Source: an uncultured Anaerolineae bacterium (GTDB lineage Bacteria > Chloroflexota > Anaerolineae > Anaerolineales > Villigracilaceae). Taken from it: a stretch of DNA of 64,000 nt. Positions 51,832 through 60,338 of the stretch are shown piece by piece. Within the stretch, counting starts at the first letter, position 1. Each line of letters opens with the position of its first letter. The notes beneath the pieces are model-generated. The model did not search any database. It saw only the letters and a list, made by a program, of their open reading frames with translations, and was not told where the DNA came from. A program made the position numbers and the translations under genes. The stretch is from positions 1-64,000 of the forward strand of contig CAIQVH010000038.1 of the NCBI GenBank assembly GCA_903875215.1. The letters run 5' to 3'.

Positions 51832-52239
51832 ATGACTGAACGAAAAATTCGTGTTCTGGTTGCCAAGCCTGGTCTCGATGGCCATGATCGCGGCGCCAAA
51901 GTAGTTGCCCGGGCCTTGCGAGATGCCGGGATGGAAGTAATCTATACCGGATTACGTCAGACGCCCGAGATGATTGCCGAGGCGGCTTTGCAGGAGGATG
52001 TGGATGTGGTCGGCCTTTCCATTCTTTCCGGGGCGCATATGGCCCTCGCGCCGCGCGTCCTGGAGCTGCTCAAGGGCAACGGGCAGGAGAATGTCCGGGT
52101 TTTTCTGGGCGGCATTATTCCAGATGAAGACCTACCCCGGCTGAAGGCGCTGGGGATTGCCGGTGTCTATGGGCCGGGCGCGCCTACCGAGCAAATCGTC
52201 GCCGAAATTCGCGCGGCGGTCAGCGGTGCGACAGAGTGA
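51832..52239 (+). CDS. Cobalamin-binding domain protein (methylmalonyl-CoA mutase small/C-terminal domain)
   Basis: A 135-residue B12-binding protein. [20 protein letters not shown] carries the DxHxxG cobalt-ligand motif, followed by [12 protein letters not shown] and [14 protein letters not shown], the family's Ser/Gly loops. It is the free-standing cobalamin domain of mutases of the methylmalonyl-CoA, isobutyryl-CoA or ethylmalonyl-CoA type; the catalytic subunit is not in the window. The next gene is the mutase chaperone MeaB, as is common. Confidence 0.9.
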   Translation: MTERKIRVLVAKPGLDGHDRGAKVVARALRDAGMEVIYTGLRQTPEMIAEAALQEDVDVVGLSILSGAHMALAPRVLELLKGNGQENVRVFLGGIIPDEDLPRLKALGIAGVYGPGAPTEQIVAEIRAAVSGATE

Positions 52240-52273
52240 GCCCCGAGAGTTTCCGCTGTTTTCCTCCCCTTCC

Positions 52274-53275
52274 ATGACTTTTCTGACCCAGTCCGTCCTT
52301 TCTGGCGATCGGTTGGCGCTGGCACGTTTGCTGTCTCAGGTGGAAAATGACACCCCTGCGGGCCGCGCCGCGCTGGATGCGCTTTTTGCGCACACCGGCC
52401 AGGCGCACCTGATTGGCGTGACCGGCGCGCCGGGCACGGGCAAGTCTTCGCTTGTCAACCAGCTGGCACTGCACTTCCGCCGGGCTGGAAAACGGGTGGC
52501 AATTGTGGCAGTCGATCCTTCCAGCCCGTTCACGGGCGGAGCGGTGCTGGGTGACCGGGTGCGGATGCGCGATCTGGCCGGCGATCCTGGCGTTTTCATC
52601 CGCTCGATGGCTTCGCGCGGGTCGTTGGGTGGGCTGGCCGCCGCAACCGCCGCCGCCACGCAAGTCTTTGATGCGGCGGGATTCGAGGTCATCCTGATCG
52701 AAACCGTCGGCGCCGGACAAAGCGAAGTGGATATTGCCCGGCTGGCGCATACCACGCTGGTAATCGAAGCACCCGGGCTGGGCGACGATATCCAGGCCAT
52801 CAAGGCCGGTATTCTCGAAATCGCCGATCTGCTGGTGATCAATAAGGCCGACCACCCGGGCGTGGAAGCTACCGAGCGGGCACTGAAAACCATGCTGGAG
52901 CTGGCGCATCCTGTCCGCAAGGTTTTTCTACACCACGGGCAGAAGTTCGAACTGAATGGGGAGGCCGCCCCCGGAACCGCATTGTGGATTCCGCCCGTCT
53001 GCCGGACAGTGGCCCTCAGCGGGCAGGGCCTGCCAGAATTGCTGGAAGCGATTGAGCGGCATGCGGCGCACCTGCGTTCCAGCGGAGATTGGGCCCGGCG
53101 CGAGCGGGCGCGGCTAGAGGCAGAGTTTGATCTGCTCTTCCAGGAAACGCTCGTCGCCCGCTTTCTAGCCCAACTTCCGGCCGGGAGGCTGGACAGCCTG
53201 CTGGCCGCCCTGCAGGAACGGAAGCTCGCGCCGCGCGCCGGAGTGGAGCAGTTATTGAATGGAGATGGAACATGA
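52274..53275 (+). CDS. meaB: Methylmalonyl-CoA mutase-associated GTPase MeaB (ArgK family)
   Basis: A 333-residue G3E-type GTPase that protects and reloads acyl-CoA mutases with adenosylcobalamin. The start is the Met of MTFLTQSVLSGDRLALARLL; an open frame upstream overlaps the previous gene. The motifs are GAPGTGKSSL (Walker A), VAVDPSSPFTGGAVLGDRVRM, ETVGAGQSE (switch) and VINKAD (base specificity). It lies 34 bp after the B12-domain gene and overlaps the GNAT gene in an ATGA. Confidence 0.93.
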   Translation: MTFLTQSVLSGDRLALARLLSQVENDTPAGRAALDALFAHTGQAHLIGVTGAPGTGKSSLVNQLALHFRRAGKRVAIVAVDPSSPFTGGAVLGDRVRMRDLAGDPGVFIRSMASRGSLGGLAAATAAATQVFDAAGFEVILIETVGAGQSEVDIARLAHTTLVIEAPGLGDDIQAIKAGILEIADLLVINKADHPGVEATERALKTMLELAHPVRKVFLHHGQKFELNGEAAPGTALWIPPVCRTVALSGQGLPELLEAIERHAAHLRSSGDWARRERARLEAEFDLLFQETLVARFLAQLPAGRLDSLLAALQERKLAPRAGVEQLLNGDGT

Positions 53276-53817
53276 TCTACGGTGACCGGATCCGCCTGCG
53301 GGCGGTGGAACGCGAGGACATCCCGCGGTATGTGGAATGGTTGAACGACCCCGAAGTGACGGCCGGGTTGCTGATCAACCTGCCGCTGGCCAGTTGGGAT
53401 GAAACCCGCTGGTTTGAAAACCTGGCTGAGCGCGAAGCCATCGACCGCCCGCTGGCAGTGGAAGCGCGCCTGCCGGAAGGCGGCTGGAAGCACATCGGCA
53501 ACGTGGGGCTGCACCAGTTTGAGAAAATCCACCGCTCGGCAGAGTTTGGCATTTTCATCGGCGATAAAAGCTGCTGGAACCAGGGCTATGGTACCGAAGC
53601 TACCCGTCTGACCGTGAAACATGGTTTCGAGACGCTCAATCTCAATCGCATCTATCTTTCCGTCTACAATACTAATCCGCGTGCGGTCTGCGCTTATGAG
53701 AAGGCCGGTTTTGTGCACGAAGGAGTGCAGCGCCAGGCAATTTACCGCAACGGGCGCTATCTTGATCTGATTTTTATGAGCATCCTGCGCTCAGAGTGGG
53801 AAGCCCTGAAAGGTTAA
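53272..53817 (+). CDS. GNAT N-acetyltransferase (RimJ/RimL type)
   Basis: A 181-residue acetyltransferase. It starts IRLRAVEREDIPRYVEWLND, the RimJ/L opening. The acetyl-CoA loop is around GDKSCWNQGYGTEATRLTV (Q/R-x-x-G-x-G/A). LNRIYLSVYNTNPRAVCAYEKAGF is the terminal GNAT hallmark. The target (protein N-terminus, antibiotic or metabolite) is unknown. It is coupled to meaB by an ATGA overlap and lies 3 bp before prs. Confidence 0.9.
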   Translation: MIYGDRIRLRAVEREDIPRYVEWLNDPEVTAGLLINLPLASWDETRWFENLAEREAIDRPLAVEARLPEGGWKHIGNVGLHQFEKIHRSAEFGIFIGDKSCWNQGYGTEATRLTVKHGFETLNLNRIYLSVYNTNPRAVCAYEKAGFVHEGVQRQAIYRNGRYLDLIFMSILRSEWEALKG

Positions 53818-53820
53818 ACA

Positions 53821-54810
53821 ATGACTCAACCCGATCACCATCACATGAAAGTCTACGGGGGCATCAAGCTCTACGCCGGGACCGGCTCGCCTGAACTGGC
53901 CCAAAAGGTTGCAGATTATGTTCATGCGCCTCTCGGCGGGCGCGATATCATCCAGTTCCCCAATGAAAACCTGTTCGTCAAGCTGCATTCCAGCGTGCGC
54001 GGGCAGGACGTATACGTCGTCCAAACCACCTCGACACCGGTGCATCGCAATCTGATGGAACTGCTGATTCTGCTGCAGACGCTCAAACTCGATTCAGCCG
54101 GCCGCATCACAGCCGTGATTCCGTACCTGGCCTACGGGCGTTCCGATAAAAAAGACCAGCCGCGCGTGCCCATCACCGCCCGGTTGATTGCCGATATGAT
54201 CGAAGTGGCCGGCGCTGACCGGTATATCCTGCTCGATCCGCATGCCGGGCAGGTGCAGGGCTTTTTCTCTGTCCCCGGCGACGTATTGACCGGTTTCTAC
54301 CTGATTTCTGGCCACCTGAAAGCGCTCCAGAAACAGATGAAAGACCCGGTGGTGGTGACGGTAGACCTGGGATTTGCCAAAAAAGGCCGCAACATCGCCG
54401 CCGATATTGACGCGCCGATCGCTTTCATCGAAAAGCGCCGCATGGCCAACGACGCCAAGGCGCAGGCGCTGACCGTCATTGGCGACGTGGAAAATCGCGA
54501 TGTCATCCTGGTGGATGATGAAATCGACACCGGCGGCTCGATCAGCCAGGCCGTCAACCTGGTCAAAGAAAAAGGCGCGCGTGATGTCTACGTCATCTGC
54601 GTCCACCCGATTTTCTCCTCCAACGCGGTTGACCGGCTGGCGACCCTGCCGGTCAGACAATTCATCACCACCGACACCGTGCCGATTCCGCCCGAAAAGC
54701 AGGCCCTGCTCAAGGAACGCCTGATGGTGCTGTCGGTCGCTCCGCTGATCGGGGAGGTCATCCTGCGCGCGCACGAAGGCCGCAGCGTGGGTGAGATGTT
54801 CAACGAGTAA
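53821..54810 (+). CDS. prs: Ribose-phosphate pyrophosphokinase (PRPP synthetase)
   Basis: A 329-residue enzyme making PRPP from ribose 5-phosphate and ATP. Two phosphoribosyltransferase-like halves are seen: the N-terminal SPELAQKVADYV...NENLFVKL and LAYGRSDKKDQPRVPITARLIADMIEVAG, and the C-terminal PRPP loop VILVDDEIDTGGS. The usual VDxGGxxRA stretch reads VTVDLGFAKKGRNIA, an unusual variant. The start may also be the Met nine residues in (MKVYGG). It lies 1 bp before mutM. Confidence 0.92.
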   Translation: MTQPDHHHMKVYGGIKLYAGTGSPELAQKVADYVHAPLGGRDIIQFPNENLFVKLHSSVRGQDVYVVQTTSTPVHRNLMELLILLQTLKLDSAGRITAVIPYLAYGRSDKKDQPRVPITARLIADMIEVAGADRYILLDPHAGQVQGFFSVPGDVLTGFYLISGHLKALQKQMKDPVVVTVDLGFAKKGRNIAADIDAPIAFIEKRRMANDAKAQALTVIGDVENRDVILVDDEIDTGGSISQAVNLVKEKGARDVYVICVHPIFSSNAVDRLATLPVRQFITTDTVPIPPEKQALLKERLMVLSVAPLIGEVILRAHEGRSVGEMFNE

Positions 54811-54811
54811 T

Positions 54812-55612
54812 ATGCCTGAACTGCCCGAAGTCGAGACTTTTGTCCGCAGCCTGCGCCCGGAACTGGTCGGGCGCACAATCCTTGCGGCCAACTTGTTGTG
54901 GAAACGCACCCTGGCCGCGCCCTCGCCACCGGAATTTGCCGGGCAAATCACCGGGCAAAAGATCAACGGTCTGACGCGCCGCGCCAAGTATCTCCACTTG
55001 GAACTGACCGGCCTGCACCTGTTCATCCATCTGCGCATGAGCGGTGACCTGTGCATGCGCCCACTGCCGCACACCCCAGCGCCACACGACCGGCTGATTC
55101 TGGAACTTTCGGATGGGCGCGCACTGATCTTCAACGACGCGCGCAAATTTGGGCGTGCCTGGCTGACCGCCCATCCGGAGGACGTGACCGGCCACCTCGG
55201 CCCGGAACCCTTCGACCCGGCTTTCACACCCGAGGTTTTGCACGCCAACCTGCATCAACGCCGCCGCCAGATGAAAGCCCTGCTGCTCGACCAGGGCTTC
55301 CTGGCCGGGCTGGGAAATATCTACACCGACGAGGCATTACATTTGTCCGGGGTGCATCCGCTGCGGCTTTCAGATACAATCAGCCCTGCCGAAGCAGAAG
55401 GCTTGCACCAGGCAATTCAAACCGTTTTGCTCACCGGAATCAAGAACAACGGCGCCAGCATTGACTGGGTCTATCGCGGCGGCAATTTTCAAAATTACTT
55501 TCGTGTCTACGGTCGCGCCGGGCAGCCCTGCCCCGTCTGCGGCACAGCCATTAAGCGGATTGTAGCAGGCCAGCGCGGTACGCATTTTTGCCCCAACTGT
55601 CAGGTGATATGA
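54812..55612 (+). CDS. mutM: Formamidopyrimidine-DNA glycosylase
   Basis: A 266-residue bifunctional repair enzyme that removes 8-oxoguanine and nicks the backbone. It begins MPELPEVETFVRSLRPEL; Pro2 is the nucleophile and Glu3 the acid. LGPEPFDP, MKALLLDQGFLAGLGNIYTDE (the helix-two-turn-helix region) and a C-terminal zinc finger (CPVCG to FCPNC) are all intact. The frame opens 21 bp earlier inside prs but MPELPE is the only sensible start. The stop overlaps the next start. Confidence 0.96.
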   Translation: MPELPEVETFVRSLRPELVGRTILAANLLWKRTLAAPSPPEFAGQITGQKINGLTRRAKYLHLELTGLHLFIHLRMSGDLCMRPLPHTPAPHDRLILELSDGRALIFNDARKFGRAWLTAHPEDVTGHLGPEPFDPAFTPEVLHANLHQRRRQMKALLLDQGFLAGLGNIYTDEALHLSGVHPLRLSDTISPAEAEGLHQAIQTVLLTGIKNNGASIDWVYRGGNFQNYFRVYGRAGQPCPVCGTAIKRIVAGQRGTHFCPNCQVI

Positions 55613-56340
55613 TGGCACTCACACTCACTCCCGGCACTTTTCTCATCATCCTGGCGATCACCATCGCCATCTCCCTGGGCGCAGGCTACGCAGTCAGCAA
55701 GTTTGAAGAGCACCCAGCCCTCGCGCCTAAAGATTCAGCCGATCCCACCACCCAGCTGCCGGTCGTGCCCGAGGAACACACCATTCTCAACGTCACGATT
55801 GATAAAAGCCTGGCCTGGCACCTAGAACTGGACGGAGTCCGGGTGCAGGTTGGAAATCTGACAGCGGAACAGCGCACCCGGCTGGTGAATGTCCTCGTCC
55901 AGATTCGGCCGTGGGTGGAGGGAAAACCCGCCCCGGCACTGGCTTCTCCCGCCCCCACTCCCGCCGCGCCCCGTCAAACCGGCCCACTGCCGCCCCTGGC
56001 CACCAGCGCCACGCGCACCCAACCGCTGCCAGGCCTGCCGCCCGGCGAAGCGCCCAAAATTGATATCGGGCGCGGCTTCCGCAGCCTGATGACCAGCGAT
56101 CTGAAAAAACTGGACAAAGTCGCACCCGTTTCCATCGTGGCCCTGATCGACGACTTTTTGCAAAAACGGCTGGAAGTCTCGCCACTGACCGACCGGCAGA
56201 TTCGCCTTGAAGAAGGCGCTCTCGGCGAAGTGATCGTGCTGATCGGCAAACAGCGCTACCCCGGGGTAGAGGCCGTTCCCGACCCGCAGGTGCAGACCAT
56301 CATCCGCGCCGCCATCGCCGACTGGGAAAAAAGCGCCTGA
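55609..56340 (+). CDS. Hypothetical membrane-anchored protein
   Basis: About 243 residues, starting at one of two adjacent Met codons overlapping the mutM stop. A single N-terminal helix (about 8-28, FLIILAITIAISLGAGYAV) anchors a cytosolic or external part. First comes a conserved-looking region (about 55-110, VTIDKSLAWHLELDG), then a Pro/Ala/Thr linker (about 110-150), and then a helical domain (about 155-243, SIVALIDDFLQKRLEVSPL). I do not recognise the family. A palindromic terminator follows 22 bp after the stop. Confidence 0.55.
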   Translation: MMALTLTPGTFLIILAITIAISLGAGYAVSKFEEHPALAPKDSADPTTQLPVVPEEHTILNVTIDKSLAWHLELDGVRVQVGNLTAEQRTRLVNVLVQIRPWVEGKPAPALASPAPTPAAPRQTGPLPPLATSATRTQPLPGLPPGEAPKIDIGRGFRSLMTSDLKKLDKVAPVSIVALIDDFLQKRLEVSPLTDRQIRLEEGALGEVIVLIGKQRYPGVEAVPDPQVQTIIRAAIADWEKSA

Positions 56341-56361
56341 GCGACCATCGTAAGAGTAAAA

Positions 56362-56388
56362 AAAACGGCGAGTTCAACTCGCCGTTTT
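56362..56388. terminator. Bidirectional terminator overlapping the end of the stress-protein gene
   Basis: AAAACGGCGAGTT at 56362-56374 pairs with AACTCGCCGTTTT at 56376-56388, a nearly perfect stem with an A-run before and a T-rich run after. The left half lies just past the plus-strand gene, and the right half encodes the last codons and stop of the convergent stress-protein gene. Confidence 0.8.
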
Positions 56389-57225
56389 CGTTTCTTGCGC
56401 CACAAAACGCGCTGTCAGGATTGGACATTCTGCGCTTTCGGCCACCTCGGCGGTGACATTCGGGCCGACCATTTGCCGCAGGCCGTGAGCGCTGTACGGC
56501 GAGCCCATGCAAACCAGGTCATAGCCGCCCGCTTTCATCTCCGCGCGGATTTCCTCGACGGCATTGCCCTGACGGGTGATCACTCGCACCGTCACCTGCG
56601 ATTGCAGCGCAGCCTGAATGGCCTTGCGCAGCGTCCGCCCGGGCAGGGTGTCGCTTTCAGCCAGGGTTTTCCAGTGGGCGCGAATGTTCTGAGATTCGGG
56701 ATAGTCCCGCTCCACTTCGGGAACAACAGTCAGCAGGGTGACGGATGCGCCCACCATGCGCGCTACACTGACGCCAAGGTGCTCGGCTGTCAGACCGTAT
56801 TCCAGCCCGCCCAGGCAGATCAGCATCTTCTGCAGCGGGATGCGCGCCACTGGAATGTACAGGATCGGCTGGCTGATTTCGGCCATCAGGTGCCGGAAAG
56901 AGCGCCCAACCAGGAAGCGCTTCAGCGCCGGGCGCCCGAGCGGGCCGACAATGATCAGGGTTGGAGTCTGTTCAGCCGCCTTGCGCGGAATCACGTCTTC
57001 GGCCAGGCCGGTTTCCAGCTGCAGGGTGTAGCTCAGCCCGCTTTCCTGGAACAGGCTGACAGCGCGGCCAAATATCTCTTCCACATTGGACTCAGCCTCG
57101 GGCGTTTCGAGCAGGCCCACCAGGGTCAGCCGGGCCTGCATCCGGGTTGCCATCCAGGTGGAGTATTCGATCGAGGGCCAGGTGCTTTCATGGCCATTGG
57201 TAAAAAGCAGCAGATTGGGTGTCAT
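56374..57225 (-). CDS. Tandem-domain universal stress protein
   Basis: A 283-residue protein with two UspA folds. In the second half, VCMGSPYSAHGLRQMVGPNVTAEVAESAECPIL fits the 'G.......GS....V......PVL' ATP-binding pattern. In the first half, LIIVGPLGRPALKRFLVGRSFRHL shows the same pattern. It probably binds ATP and aids survival under stress. It overlaps the chromate-transporter gene upstream by 4 bp. Its last residues and stop codon are part of a terminator hairpin. Confidence 0.9.
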   Translation of the reverse strand: MTPNLLLFTNGHESTWPSIEYSTWMATRMQARLTLVGLLETPEAESNVEEIFGRAVSLFQESGLSYTLQLETGLAEDVIPRKAAEQTPTLIIVGPLGRPALKRFLVGRSFRHLMAEISQPILYIPVARIPLQKMLICLGGLEYGLTAEHLGVSVARMVGASVTLLTVVPEVERDYPESQNIRAHWKTLAESDTLPGRTLRKAIQAALQSQVTVRVITRQGNAVEEIRAEMKAGGYDLVCMGSPYSAHGLRQMVGPNVTAEVAESAECPILTARFVAQETKTAS

Positions 57226-57758
57226 TGGAACAGGATCACTCCCATAACGCCCGCACCCAGCAGAACCAGCGGAGCGGGCAGATCAAACCAGAAGGCCACA
57301 GCGGCCAGCGCGGCAATCAGCAGGGTACGCCTGCGAATTTTTTTATTGGCGCCAGTGCGGAACAATTCCCAGGAGACGGTGACCAGCAGCGCGGCCACGG
57401 CAGGGCTCATCCCACCGACAAAACGGTTCAACCATTCTTCATGCTGAAAATACTGCAAGATGGCCGCCAGGATGAGCATCATGACCGTCGGCGGCAGGAT
57501 GGCTCCCAGCAGGGCGGCCAGCACACCGGGGATGCCCGCGGCAGCATGGCCGACGAACATGGCCAGCTTGAGGGCCTCACTGCCCGGTAAAACATTGGAC
57601 AGGCCCACGGCTTCCACGAAGAGTTCCTCGCTCATCAATTTGCCCGCGGCCTCGTCGTACAGCAGGCCGAGCGAAGCCGGCCCTGAAGGCGAGAGCAGGT
57701 TGATCTTCAAAAACATCCAGAACAGCTTAAGCCAGGTGGAAAGGTTGGGCCGGTTCAT
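57222..57758 (-). CDS. Chromate transporter-type protein, subunit 2 (short ChrA)
   Basis: A 178-residue half-length ChrA protein. The start is the Met of MNRPNLSTWLKLFWMFLKI, in an ATGA overlap with the upstream partner; a longer frame from 57857 lacks support. FLKINLLSPSGPASLGLL and NVLPGSEALKLAMFVGHAAAGIPGVLAALLG are the ChrA motif block (normally 'GP...K...G...G'). Short ChrA proteins work as pairs to export chromate or import sulfate-like anions. Confidence 0.85.
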   Translation of the reverse strand: MNRPNLSTWLKLFWMFLKINLLSPSGPASLGLLYDEAAGKLMSEELFVEAVGLSNVLPGSEALKLAMFVGHAAAGIPGVLAALLGAILPPTVMMLILAAILQYFQHEEWLNRFVGGMSPAVAALLVTVSWELFRTGANKKIRRRTLLIAALAAVAFWFDLPAPLVLLGAGVMGVILFQ

Positions 57759-58270
57759 TTCAACAACAACACTCCCGCCAGGCCAGCCACCAGCACGACG
57801 ATACGCGCCGGCGCATCGAGAAACATGGCGACAAGACTCAAGCCTCCGATCGCCCAACCGAGCGGGGTGGTTTGTCCACCCTTGGAGAAGATTTTCCAGG
57901 CCGCAAACAGCATCAAAACCGATATGGCGGGCGTCAGCCCTTCCACGAAACGCCCCACCCAGGCTTCGCGCCGCAGGCGATGCAATATGGCGACGACGCC
58001 CAGGATGATGACCGTCGGGGGGAGAATGGACCCGGCCAGCGCCACCAGCCCGCCCGGAATGCCGCCCGCCGCGTACCCGATATACATTGCCAGCTGAATC
58101 GCATCGCTGCCGGGCAGGACTGCCGAAAACGCCACCGCCTGGACGAACTGGCCCTCGGTGACAAAGCGTCCGACCGCCTCGCCGTGCAGCAGCCCAACCG
58201 AGGCCGGGCCGGAGGTGCTGAGCAGGTTGACTTTCAGGAAGGTGAGAAAAAGGGAGAGCAGATTATCCAT
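57755..58270 (-). CDS. Chromate transporter-type protein, subunit 1 (short ChrA)
   Basis: A 171-residue partner with five to six helices. FLKVNLLSTSGPASVGLLHGEAVG and AVLPGSDAIQLAMYIGYAAGGIPGGLVAL give the same motif block as its neighbour, so the pair arose by duplication. It would form a heterodimer. The substrate may not be chromate. The usual 'FG' before the GP reads STSGP in both copies. Confidence 0.85.
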   Translation of the reverse strand: MDNLLSLFLTFLKVNLLSTSGPASVGLLHGEAVGRFVTEGQFVQAVAFSAVLPGSDAIQLAMYIGYAAGGIPGGLVALAGSILPPTVIILGVVAILHRLRREAWVGRFVEGLTPAISVLMLFAAWKIFSKGGQTTPLGWAIGGLSLVAMFLDAPARIVVLVAGLAGVLLLK

Positions 58271-58281
58271 AACAGGGTGGA

Positions 58282-59949
58282 TTACAGGTCCTTCACCAGG
58301 TAAAGTTCTCCGCGGCTAAAGCCGCGATCCAGGTAGTATTGGCGCGTTCCGACCGCCGAAATGACCGCCAGCCGCCTGAAACCGCGCGCGCGCGCGGTGT
58401 CTTCGGCCTGTTGCAGCAGGCGGGTTCCCAGGCCAATATGCTGGGCCGCGCCACTGCCCTCCACGCCAACCGGCAACGACTGGCCATAGACATGCACTTC
58501 GCGGATCAGCGCGGCACCTTCCAGGTCAGCCAGGCCGGTGGCGGGAGCCGCGGCGGTAGGCAGGGAAAGGCGGATAAATCCGGCTACGTGGTCGGTGGGG
58601 GTGACGAAGGAAAGGAAATGTTCCTCGGCGCAGGCGGCGGCGTAGGTCAGGTCGTCCAGGCGCAGGGTGGGGGCTTGCACCTGCGTTCCGCGCACTTCGC
58701 GGCAGCGCAGGCAGTTGCAGTGCGTCCCGCGTTTTTTCATCTCGGCGTGAATATCCTGCCGCAGGCTGGTGCGTTTGTTGCCTTCGACGACGTTGGTGGA
58801 CGGGATGTCCCGAATGACACGGTTGATGCGGCAATAGCGCGGGACGGTCGGTTTGATGTCAGCGATCAGGTCAATCAGCTGGGCGGTAGTGTACGGTTGA
58901 AACTGGCCGCGCTGCCAGACTTCGTACAGTTCGGCGTTGGCGAGCAGTTGATTGGGGTAAATTTTGATCTCGTCGGGGCAGAAATCCGTCCACAGGCGGG
59001 CAAAATCGAGACGGTCGCTTTCGGGGCTGGCGCCGTGCAGGTTGGGCATCCAGTGCAGGACGATCTTGAATCCGGCGGCACGCAGCAATGCCACGGCCCG
59101 GCGCGTGGCGGCCACGTTGTGGCCGCGCTTGTTCATCTCAAGGATGCGGTCATCCAGGCTTTGCGCGCCCATCTGCACCTTGGTGACGCCTAGGTGGCGC
59201 AGCCAGGCCAGTTCGCGGGGCGTGATTTCGTCGGGGCGGGTTTCGATGACCAGTCCCACGTTGCGATGCGGGGCGGTTTCGTTGAGGGCCTGGGCGGCGG
59301 CCAGGTCGCCCTCACCCGTACTCCCTCTCCCGGTGGGCGAGGGGAACTCCCTTCCCCCTTGGGGGGAAGGGTTGGGGATGAGGGTTTCGTTCATCGCGTC
59401 AAAACAGCGTTTGATGAACCATTCCTGGTAGTCGCGGCGGTAGGCGCTCCAGGTGCCGCCCAGGATGAGCAGTTCTATTTTATCGGTCGGGTGGCCGAGG
59501 TTTTCGAGCGCTTCGAGGCGCGAGCGCACCTGGGTGTAGGGGTCAAAGTTATGTTCCAGCCCGCGCATGGCGCCGGGTTCGTCGGGCAGGTAGCTTTTGG
59601 GCATGCGCACATCGGTTGGGCAGAAAATGCACTTGCCGGGGCAGGGATAGGGCTTGGTCAAAACGGTGACAGTGGTTACGCCTGAAAGAGTACGCACCGG
59701 CTTCATGCGGATGCGTTCCAACAAGCCGGGATCCGGTTGAATGACCCCGCTGGCCGTCATCTCGTGATAGGCAGCCACCAGCGCCGCCTTGGAGAGCACC
59801 TGCCCCCCCGGCTGCGGATGTTCGCGCAGGGCGTCCATCGGATCGGCGCCATGAATGACATCATCCAACACGATTCGCGCAACGCTGAGTTTTTGCGGCG
59901 TGAGGGTATTTTGCTGTCTCCAGCGCTGTTGGCGTTCGGAAAGTTCCAT
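58282..59949 (-). CDS. Elp3-type radical SAM/GNAT tRNA-modifying enzyme with in-frame repeat insertion
   Basis: A 555-residue Elp3 homologue that builds the cm5U-type modification at U34 of tRNA. The radical-SAM Cys motif is in PYPCPGKCIFCP (Cys103, Cys107, Cys110), with DVRMPKSYLPDEPGA and FDPYTQVRSRLEAL downstream. ETRPDE and HNVAATRRAV follow. The C-terminal domain (about 420-555) is a GNAT acetyltransferase ending with HIGLGTRLLQQAEDTARARGFRRLAV-type strands. Residues about 189-214 are encoded by a palindromic repeat placed in a loop after CFDAMN. Otherwise it is normal length. Confidence 0.92.
   Translation of the reverse strand: MELSERQQRWRQQNTLTPQKLSVARIVLDDVIHGADPMDALREHPQPGGQVLSKAALVAAYHEMTASGVIQPDPGLLERIRMKPVRTLSGVTTVTVLTKPYPCPGKCIFCPTDVRMPKSYLPDEPGAMRGLEHNFDPYTQVRSRLEALENLGHPTDKIELLILGGTWSAYRRDYQEWFIKRCFDAMNETLIPNPSPQGGREFPSPTGRGSTGEGDLAAAQALNETAPHRNVGLVIETRPDEITPRELAWLRHLGVTKVQMGAQSLDDRILEMNKRGHNVAATRRAVALLRAAGFKIVLHWMPNLHGASPESDRLDFARLWTDFCPDEIKIYPNQLLANAELYEVWQRGQFQPYTTAQLIDLIADIKPTVPRYCRINRVIRDIPSTNVVEGNKRTSLRQDIHAEMKKRGTHCNCLRCREVRGTQVQAPTLRLDDLTYAAACAEEHFLSFVTPTDHVAGFIRLSLPTAAAPATGLADLEGAALIREVHVYGQSLPVGVEGSGAAQHIGLGTRLLQQAEDTARARGFRRLAVISAVGTRQYYLDRGFSRGELYLVKDL
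59309..59384 (+). repeat. Solo 76-bp palindromic repeat in the Elp3 gene (same family as the metH element arms)
   Basis: It opens CCCTCACCCG and ends GGGGATGAGGG. Against the left arm of the metH element it shows one 3-base deletion and a handful of substitutions. The host gene reads it on the complement as IPNPSPQGGREFPSP, without a stop. No DUF559 core is present, so this is the minimal element. Confidence 0.88.
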
Positions 59950-59988
59950 TGGGTAATAGGTAAAGGGTATTCGGTCTTCGAAGCCCGA

Positions 59989-60336
59989 TCAGCCCATGGG
60001 GTAGCGCAGAGGCTGGCCGCCGATGAGATGCATGTGCAGGTGGAAAACCGTCTGACCGGCGTGGGCATTGGTATTGACGATCAGGCGGTAGCCGCCCAGG
60101 GCAATGCCCTCCTGCGCGGCGATTTTCCCGGCTGCGAGAAACAGGCGCCCGAGTACGGCTTCGTCCTCGGCGCTGGCCTGGTTGACCGAGACGATGTGGC
60201 GCCTGGGCACGATGAGAATGTGGGTGGGCGCCACGGGGTGAATATCCCGAAAGGCAGTCACCTGCTCGTCCTGGTAGACGAGGGCAGCGCTGGCTTCGCC
60301 GGCGGCAATTTTGCAAAAAATGCAAGCCGACTCCAT
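59989..60336 (-). CDS. HIT family protein
   Basis: A 115-residue nucleotide hydrolase of the Hint group. The start is the Met of [30 protein letters not shown] and the terminal HLHMHLIGG (His-x-His-x-His) form the catalytic triad, here complete. It cleaves AMP-linked phosphoramidates. CxxC near the start (CIFC) is one half of the usual zinc site, while the other half is not complete. It sits 2 bp after the deacetylase-like gene. Confidence 0.92.
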   Translation of the reverse strand: MESACIFCKIAAGEASAALVYQDEQVTAFRDIHPVAPTHILIVPRRHIVSVNQASAEDEAVLGRLFLAAGKIAAQEGIALGGYRLIVNTNAHAGQTVFHLHMHLIGGQPLRYPMG

Positions 60337-60338
60337 GC

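Noticed and set aside
51552-51899. 115-codon frame on the minus strand in the divergent gap
   Set aside because: It has no ribosome site, overlaps the start of the cobalamin-binding gene, and its Arg/Pro/Ser-rich product matches no family.
52336-53718. 460-codon frame antisense to meaB and the GNAT gene
   Set aside because: Both sense genes show clear motifs throughout; the antisense product matches nothing I know and is Arg/Ser-rich.
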